This document shows, one piece after another, positions 5,054 through 9,480 of a stretch of 9,480 nucleotides of DNA (the first letter of the stretch is position 1; the number at the start of each line of letters is the position of its first letter). Where the stretch lies: contig JAJPKG010000188.1 of assembly GCA_021323815.1 (NCBI GenBank), positions 1 to 9,480 of the forward strand. Direction: 5' to 3'. Source of the stretch: Pseudomonadota bacterium (lineage in GTDB: Bacteria; Chloroflexota; Ktedonobacteria; Ktedonobacterales; JACDGC01). A program made the position numbers and the translations under genes. Under the pieces are notes generated by a model. That model saw only the letters and a list, made by a program, of their open reading frames with translations. It did not search any database and was not told where the DNA came from.

Positions 5054-6571
5054 GTGACAGCCTCACTCAAAATCTTGATGCTTTCGGCGGAAATGGTGCC
5101 GTTCGCCAAAATCGGCGGACCGGCGGATGTGGTGGGCGCGCTGCCCAAAGCGTTGCGCCGCATGGGCCATGATGTGCGCGTGGCCATGCCCTGCTACCGC
5201 TCTATCCGCCCCGAACAGTTCGGCATGACGACACTGATTGACGCGCTGGCCGTCCCCTTCAAGCACGGCACCGAAGATGCCGCCATCCGCGAGACGACGG
5301 TGGGGGGCGTGCCGGTCTATTTCGTGGATGCCCCGCGCTATTTTCAGCGCGAGAACGTGCTGGGCTATCAAGATGACGGCGATCGCTTCATCCTCTTTTG
5401 CCGCGCCGCCCTGGAAATGTGCCGTGCCCTGGACTGGTCGCCGGATGTCATCCACGCGCATGAATGGCACACCGCCATCGTCCCCAATTGGTTGCATACC
5501 ATCTATCGCCACGATCCCGTTTTCCAATCCACCGCCAGCGTCTTCACCGTGCATAACATGGCCTATCAAGGGATTTTCGGCCACCGCATTCTGGAGGTGG
5601 CCGGCCTGGCCGATCAGGAATTCATCTTGCCTGCCCTGGCGGAAAAGCAAATAGACGCGGTGGATCTGCTGGGGCGCGGCATCGCTTATGCCGATGTTGT
5701 CACCACCGTCAGCGAGACCTATGCCCGCGAGATCCTCACCCCTGAATTCGGCGATGGAATGGAAAAACTGCTACGCCAGCGCGAAACCCGCCTGGAAGGC
5801 ATCCTCAACGGCATCGACGCCGAAGCGCTCAACCCCGCGACGGATATCTACATCAGCCAGCAATTCGACGCCGACCGGCTGGAAATGCGCGCCGCCAACA
5901 AACGCGCCCTGCAAGAGCAATGCGGGCTGGAACCCGACCCCCATGCGCCGCTGCTGGGCTATGTCTCGCGCCTGGTCAGCCAAAAGGGCGCAGATCTGCT
6001 GACCACCGCCTTCGACCATATCATGGATCTCGGCGTGCAGATGGTCATCATCGGCACCGGCGATCCCCACTATCATGAACTCTTCAGCCAGTGCGTCGCG
6101 CGCTATCGCCGCCGTGCCGCCGTGCATTTCAGCTTTGGTGCCGACTGGACCCAACCCCTTTATGCCGGCGCGGATATGTATCTGATGCCCTCGCGCTTCG
6201 AGCCATGCGGCCTCAATCAGATGATCGCCATGCGCTACGGGGCCATCCCCATTGTGCGCGCCACCGGTGGCCTCATCGACACCGTCACCGAATTCGATCC
6301 CGCCGCCGGCACCGGCACCGGCTTCACCTTCCGCGACTATGATCCCTGGTCGCTGCTGGCCGCCATCGCCCGCGCCGTGCAGTCCTATCGCTACCCCGAT
6401 TCGTGGCACCACCTGATGCGCCGCGCCATGTCGGTCGATCATTCCTGGCGCGTCTCCGCCGAGCGCTATGCCGCCGCATATGAGCGCGCCCTGGCCTGGC
6501 ACGCCGAAGACGCTGCCCTGCACCACCCCTCCGACATCAGCGACGGCCTGCAAGGCGACCGCGAGGTATAG
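5054..6571 (+). CDS. glgA: Glycogen (starch) synthase, GT5 family
   Basis: The 505-residue enzyme transfers glucose from a nucleotide sugar (ADP-glucose in most bacteria) to the growing alpha-1,4-glucan chain. It has the GT-B fold of family GT5. Visible motifs: KILMLSAEMVPFAKIGG (6-22) with nucleotide-sugar lysine K19, DVIHAHEWHTAIVP (131-144), VFTVHNMAYQGIF (163-175), GYVSRLVSQKGADLL (302-316) with R306 and K311, and SRFEPCGLNQM (380-390) with catalytic-type E383 and C385, then TGGLIDTV. I chose GTG at 5054, seven bases after AAGGA, because GT5 enzymes begin just before the KILM strand. ATG at 5027 is in frame but has poor spacing. A tail of about 25 residues extends past the usual end. The family motif KxGGL reads KIGGP here. 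No other glg gene is in the window; the gene appears to be transcribed alone and ends at TAG. Confidence 0.95.
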   Translation: MTASLKILMLSAEMVPFAKIGGPADVVGALPKALRRMGHDVRVAMPCYRSIRPEQFGMTTLIDALAVPFKHGTEDAAIRETTVGGVPVYFVDAPRYFQRENVLGYQDDGDRFILFCRAALEMCRALDWSPDVIHAHEWHTAIVPNWLHTIYRHDPVFQSTASVFTVHNMAYQGIFGHRILEVAGLADQEFILPALAEKQIDAVDLLGRGIAYADVVTTVSETYAREILTPEFGDGMEKLLRQRETRLEGILNGIDAEALNPATDIYISQQFDADRLEMRAANKRALQEQCGLEPDPHAPLLGYVSRLVSQKGADLLTTAFDHIMDLGVQMVIIGTGDPHYHELFSQCVARYRRRAAVHFSFGADWTQPLYAGADMYLMPSRFEPCGLNQMIAMRYGAIPIVRATGGLIDTVTEFDPAAGTGTGFTFRDYDPWSLLAAIARAVQSYRYPDSWHHLMRRAMSVDHSWRVSAERYAAAYERALAWHAEDAALHHPSDISDGLQGDREV

Positions 6572-6580
6572 CACCCCTGT

Positions 6581-6611
6581 GTACTTGTGCGAGCAGGACT
6601 TGCACAAGTAC
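6581..6611. terminator. 10-bp perfect inverted repeat between convergent glgA and methyltransferase genes
   Basis: GTACTTGTGC (6581-6590) and GCACAAGTAC (6602-6611) form a perfect 10-bp stem with an 11-base loop, in the 57 bases separating the two stop codons. The position suggests a shared bidirectional terminator. Neither side has a T-run, so it may work as an mRNA-end stabiliser or with Rho. Confidence 0.55.
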
Positions 6612-6628
6612 CCTCCATTCCCAATCAT

Positions 6629-7687
6629 TCACCGCGTCGCCACAAAGATTGTGGCCGGCTGGCCCAGCACCACCACAACAATCTTCTTCGCGATCTGCCA
6701 GCCTTGCTCGCGCAGGATTGCATCCCACAGCCGGTCATCGCTGGTGAGCGCAACCAGATGCCCCTGCGGCGTGACTACGCGCTGAAACTCGCGCGCCAGC
6801 ACCGTATAAAGCTCCACGTTCGTCGCAAGATTGCCGATCTGCTTGCCAAAGGGCAGATTGGTGAGCAGGGTGGTAGCACGCGCATCATCCAGCGGCAACT
6901 TGCGAGCATCCCACACCTGCCAGGATGCCTTCACACCCGCCGCGCCGGCATTGCGCCGCGCCATCTCCACCGCTTCGGGGCGAATGTCACCGCCCAGCGC
7001 CAGCGCATAGGGTTTCATCAGCGCGCGCTCAATCACCAGTGTTCCTGCGCCGCACATCGGGTCCAGCACCACATCATCCGCCTGCGGCTGGGCCAGCCAG
7101 GCCATCGCCGCCGCCACCGTCGGGCGCAGCGACGCCGGCAAGTGCTCGCGCTTATAGGCGCGGTGGCGCATCGTCGCGTCGCTCAGCCGCAAACCGATCA
7201 GCGCCTCGCTGCCGTGCAGCCACAGCCAAAACTCCACGTCGGCGTCATCCTGCACCTGGCGCATGCCTCGTGGCAGGGCGCGTTTAAGGGCATCGGTGAC
7301 GGCCTGACCGGCATCCATCCGGCGGAAGGCATGCGCGCCCTCCTTCTGGCTGACCACCCGCCAGGTGCGCGGCTGCGCTCCCGCATGCGCCCGCCGAAAT
7401 GCGGCCAGCGCGCCAGCGAGATCGCTCTGCAACGTGGCGCTGTGCAGCACGCGCAACGCATCTGGCCCGCGCCCCAGACCGGTGAGGTGCACCAGCGCCA
7501 CAAAAACATCTTCCGTCGTGCGCAACGCCAGCAACTCGCCCGGAGCCGCCGTCGTCTGAAACAGCACAATCCCGCGCGCAAACTTTACCAGCGTGCAGCC
7601 CGGCAGCTTCGCCTGCATCTCGCTGAACGCCACTGTCTCCAGCCCCGGCATGGTCATGGCATAATAGTCGTGCATATTGCTCATCAT
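6629..7687 (-). CDS. THUMP-domain SAM-dependent RNA methyltransferase, Trm14/TrmN-like (tRNA m2G6)
   Basis: The 352-residue protein has a THUMP-type RNA-binding region (about 55-168) followed by a Rossmann-fold methyltransferase domain. Motif I is VLDPMCGAGTL (207-217), D234 in GGDI is the acidic ribose contact, and the catalytic motif IV is TNLPFG (276-281). The TNLPFGKQIG form is typical of Trm14/TrmN, which methylate N2 of guanosine 6 in tRNA, and differs from the NPPY of many DNA methyltransferases. Length is close to Thermus TrmN. The 23S rRNA enzymes of the RlmL group are related, so the exact RNA target is an inference. Start codons at 7687, 7684 and 7675 are all in frame with no clear ribosome binding site; the family-like YYAMTMPGLE block begins at residue 8, so any of them is possible. 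It converges on glgA and diverges from the coiled-coil gene. Confidence 0.85.
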   Translation of the reverse strand: MMSNMHDYYAMTMPGLETVAFSEMQAKLPGCTLVKFARGIVLFQTTAAPGELLALRTTEDVFVALVHLTGLGRGPDALRVLHSATLQSDLAGALAAFRRAHAGAQPRTWRVVSQKEGAHAFRRMDAGQAVTDALKRALPRGMRQVQDDADVEFWLWLHGSEALIGLRLSDATMRHRAYKREHLPASLRPTVAAAMAWLAQPQADDVVLDPMCGAGTLVIERALMKPYALALGGDIRPEAVEMARRNAGAAGVKASWQVWDARKLPLDDARATTLLTNLPFGKQIGNLATNVELYTVLAREFQRVVTPQGHLVALTSDDRLWDAILREQGWQIAKKIVVVVLGQPATIFVATR

Positions 7688-7695
7688 AGCACGCT

Positions 7696-7708
7696 GGAAT
7701 GATATTCC
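7696..7708. promoter_or_regulatory. Small inverted repeat GGAAT-GAT-ATTCC before the methyltransferase start
   Basis: The 5-bp arms flank a 3-base centre, 9 bases upstream of the first methyltransferase ATG. The minus strand of the same site holds TATCAT, a possible -10, without a matching -35. It could be an operator or a chance match. Confidence 0.25.
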
Positions 7709-7757
7709 GCCGCAACCTGCCCCATTGGCACAACCGGTGGGCGATGCCTCTCACATA

Positions 7758-7766
7758 TGCTATACT
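7758..7766 (+). promoter_or_regulatory. Extended -10 promoter of the coiled-coil/rarA pair
   Basis: TGCTATACT is an extended -10 element (TGn plus TATACT at 7761-7766), nearly identical to the one before glgA. The expected start is near 7773, about 60 bases before the GTG at 7833. No clear -35 lies 16-18 bases upstream. Confidence 0.5.
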
Positions 7767-7832
7767 GTCTGATGCAGGCATTATTTCGTGGGATCATCCA
7801 TCGCTGATGCGCGAGCAACCAGGAGGGGCGAC

Positions 7833-8324
7833 GTGGCAACACAACATCTGACACGCAAAGAATTTGAGGATTGGCGCGACAACCTGACCGGCTATTTTGA
7901 TACAGCACTTGATCGCACTGTGCGCGCCAGTGAGCGGCGCATCATCGCAGAATGCAAAAAAATTGTCAAAGCCGAGGTTGACGATGCCCGCGCCGAATTT
8001 CGCGCCGAGATCAAATTTCTGAAAGAGCAATATCTTGATCTGCGCGACCGCGTCACTCATTTGGAAGCGCGAACTGAACGGGTCGAAAATCTGCTCAACC
8101 TTGTCATGGATCTCGTACAGAGCATCCACGAAACGCAACAAGAACAGGGCAAGACGCTGCAAGAGCATAGCCGGATGCTGCAAGAGCATAGCCGGATACT
8201 GCAAGAACAGGGCAAGACGCTGCAAGAGCATGGCCGGATGCTGCAAGAGCAAGGCAAGGTGCTGGCAGATTTGGCGCAGAGAATACAGAGCATCCAAGAA
8301 ATGCAACAAAAGCAGAACAAATAG
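7833..8324 (+). CDS. Small coiled-coil protein with 7-residue tandem repeats, function unknown
   Basis: I do not recognise this 163-residue protein as a named family. GTG at 7833 is chosen because AGGAGG lies 6 bases upstream; a GTG at 7788 would add 15 residues without such a site. Residues 1-45 are mixed and charged (LTRKEFEDWRDNLTGYF). From about 45 to the end it is nearly all helical and rich in E, K, R, L and Q, with heptad spacing that predicts a long coiled coil. Residues 106-140 are five copies of a heptad of the form GKTLQEH / SRMLQEH / GRMLQEQ, with a sixth decayed copy (141-147). There is no signal peptide or membrane segment, so it is probably cytosolic and oligomeric. It ends 3 bases before the RarA start, so the two are co-transcribed and probably translationally coupled. 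A link to RarA function is only an inference from that spacing. Confidence 0.8.
   Translation: MATQHLTRKEFEDWRDNLTGYFDTALDRTVRASERRIIAECKKIVKAEVDDARAEFRAEIKFLKEQYLDLRDRVTHLEARTERVENLLNLVMDLVQSIHETQQEQGKTLQEHSRMLQEHSRILQEQGKTLQEHGRMLQEQGKVLADLAQRIQSIQEMQQKQNK
8148..8273 (+). repeat. 21-bp in-frame tandem repeat, about six copies
   Basis: Five 21-base units between 8148 and 8252 share the core CTGCAAGAGCA or CTGCAAGAACA, and a sixth degenerate unit follows. Each encodes one heptad of the coiled coil. Unit length is a multiple of three, so gain or loss of copies would keep the frame. Confidence 0.8.
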
Positions 8325-8327
8325 GGT

Positions 8328-9480
8328 ATGCCACAGCAGCCGAGCTTGTTCGGAGCCGATCCCGAACCGGAAAACAGCGCAGCGCCGGAAGCCGCCACCG
8401 CCGCCATGCCCCTGGCAGCGCGCATGCGCCCACGCGCCCTGGATGAAGTCGTCGGGCAAGATCACCTCATCGCCCCTGGTCATGCCCTGCGCCGCGCCAT
8501 CGAAGCCGATCGCATCCCGTCGATGATCTTTTGGGGACCACCCGGCAGCGGCAAAACCACCCTGGCCGAGGTCATCGCCAACACCACTCACGCCCGCTTC
8601 GTGCGCATGAGCGCCGTCACCGCCGGCGTGGCCGAGCTGCGCCGCGTGGTGGATGACGCCGCCAAGCTCCTGCGCGCCACGAAGCAGCGCACCATCCTTT
8701 TCCTGGACGAGATTCACCGCTTCAACAAAAGCCAGCAAGACAGCGCGTTGCCGCACGTGGAGCGCGGCACCATCACGCTCATCGGTGCCACGACGGAAAA
8801 TCCCAGCTTTGAGGTCAACGCCGCCCTGCTCTCGCGCTGCCGCGTCTTTACCCTGCACGCGCTCAGCGACGATGACATCAAGACCATCATCACGCGCGCG
8901 CTGGCGGACCGCGAGCGGGGATTGGGCGAACGGGGCCTCACGCTGGCACCCGACGCGCTGGACTTCATCGCCACCTTCGCCAACGGCGATGCCCGCGCCG
9001 CCCTCACCGCGCTGGAAGCGGCAGCGAACGCCCTGTCCCCCGACGCGCACGAGATCACCCTGGCACTGGCGGAAGACGCCCTGCAACACCGTGCCCTGCT
9101 CTATGACAAAGCCGGTGAGGAGCATTATAACTTGATCTCCGCGCTGCATAAATCCGTGCGCGGCTCGGACCCCGATGGCGCGCTCTATTGGCTGGGACGC
9201 ATGCTCGAAGCCGGGGAAGATCCGCTCTATATCGCCCGCCGGCTCATTCGCATGGCCAGCGAAGACATCGGCATGGCCGATCCGCAGGCGCTGGTGGTGG
9301 CCGTTGCCGCACAGCAAGCCGTGCATTTCCTCGGCCTGCCCGAAGGCGCGCTGGCGCTGGCCCAGGCTGCCGTGCATCTGGCCTGCGCGCCCAAGTCAAA
9401 CGCGCTGGAACGCGCCTTCATGGCCGTGCAGTCGGATGTGCGCGCCACGCGCAACGATCCTGTTCCCCTGCACCTGCGCA
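8328..9480 (+). CDS. rarA: Replication-associated recombination protein A (RarA/MgsA AAA+ ATPase), 3' end outside the window
   Basis: The 384 codons present encode a clamp-loader-like AAA+ ATPase of the RarA/MgsA/WRNIP1 family, which acts at stalled replication forks and gaps on single-stranded DNA. After a short variable N-terminus (MPQQPSLFG) come PLAARMRPRALDEVVGQDHL (28-47), Walker A GPPGSGKT (70-77), Walker B FLDEIHRF (125-132), sensor 1 IGATTENPSF (152-161) and the arginine finger in LLSRCRVF (R170). The MgsA C-terminal region includes HKSVRGSDPDGALYWL and ARRLIRMASEDIG. The family is usually around 420-450 residues, so about 50 are missing to the right. ATG at 8328 lies 3 bases after the coiled-coil stop with only TAGGG very close upstream, which suggests translational coupling. 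The frame is open throughout with no key residue missing. Confidence 0.95.
   Translation, partial: MPQQPSLFGADPEPENSAAPEAATAAMPLAARMRPRALDEVVGQDHLIAPGHALRRAIEADRIPSMIFWGPPGSGKTTLAEVIANTTHARFVRMSAVTAGVAELRRVVDDAAKLLRATKQRTILFLDEIHRFNKSQQDSALPHVERGTITLIGATTENPSFEVNAALLSRCRVFTLHALSDDDIKTIITRALADRERGLGERGLTLAPDALDFIATFANGDARAALTALEAAANALSPDAHEITLALAEDALQHRALLYDKAGEEHYNLISALHKSVRGSDPDGALYWLGRMLEAGEDPLYIARRLIRMASEDIGMADPQALVVAVAAQQAVHFLGLPEGALALAQAAVHLACAPKSNALERAFMAVQSDVRATRNDPVPLHLR

Noticed and set aside
8148..8273. CRISPR-like or minisatellite array
   Set aside because: Units are 21 bp, contiguous with no spacers, and in frame inside a coding sequence; they encode coiled-coil heptads.
7794..9377. 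527-codon minus-strand frame across the coiled-coil and rarA genes
   Set aside because: It spans two genes with solid evidence on the plus strand; its open state follows from their codon bias, and no family motif is visible.
1..9480. Genome-wide amber reassignment suggested by the dGTPase TAG
   Set aside because: TAG is the natural end of glgA and of the coiled-coil gene, where the sequence beyond shows no family continuation.

Overview
This window looks like chromosomal DNA from a GC-rich bacterium, most likely a member of the Chloroflexota. That placement is an inference from gene content: a stand-alone methylmalonyl-CoA mutase large subunit of the split type, a bacterial RIO kinase with a charged N-terminal tail, a THUMP-containing Trm14/TrmN-like methyltransferase, GlgA and RarA. 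I found no rRNA, tRNA, CRISPR array, phage gene or insertion sequence. All genes fit the standard bacterial code: TGA ends the mutase, RIO and methyltransferase genes, and TAG ends glgA and the coiled-coil gene.

Layout. The left part (1-4454) is read leftwards: a dGTPase-like HD phosphohydrolase, the mutase large subunit just upstream of it, and a RIO-type kinase further upstream. The mutase has its own promoter with a palindrome on the -10 box. About 500 bases without a recognisable gene separate it from the RIO gene, whose terminator hairpin lies at 3412-3441. Glycogen synthase (5054-6571) is read rightwards and faces a methyltransferase gene (7687-6629) across a 10-bp hairpin. From 7833 rightwards come a small coiled-coil protein with 7-residue repeats and, 3 bases later, the ATPase RarA, which runs off the right edge.

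The most unusual stretch is the 600 bases between the RIO and glgA genes. A near-consensus promoter (TTGACA, 17 bases, TATAGT) at 4916-4888 fires leftwards, about 430 bases upstream of the RIO start. Its transcript would begin with two interleaved perfect helices of 8 and 9 bp, a pseudoknot. Within that region is a 22-codon reading frame with a strong ribosome binding site. Several hairpins follow, one of them terminator-like with a loop that can pair upstream. A nine-codon frame then ends 3 bases before the RIO start. I read this as a candidate regulatory leader or small RNA; I could not match it to any known riboswitch class.

A second unexpected feature is an amber codon near the 3' end of the dGTPase gene. 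The frame stays open to the window edge beyond it and still resembles the family's C-terminus, so the gene is either freshly broken, read through, or affected by a sequence error. The genes do not form one pathway: they cover nucleotide pool control, propionyl-CoA metabolism, a RIO kinase, storage polysaccharide, tRNA modification and fork repair.
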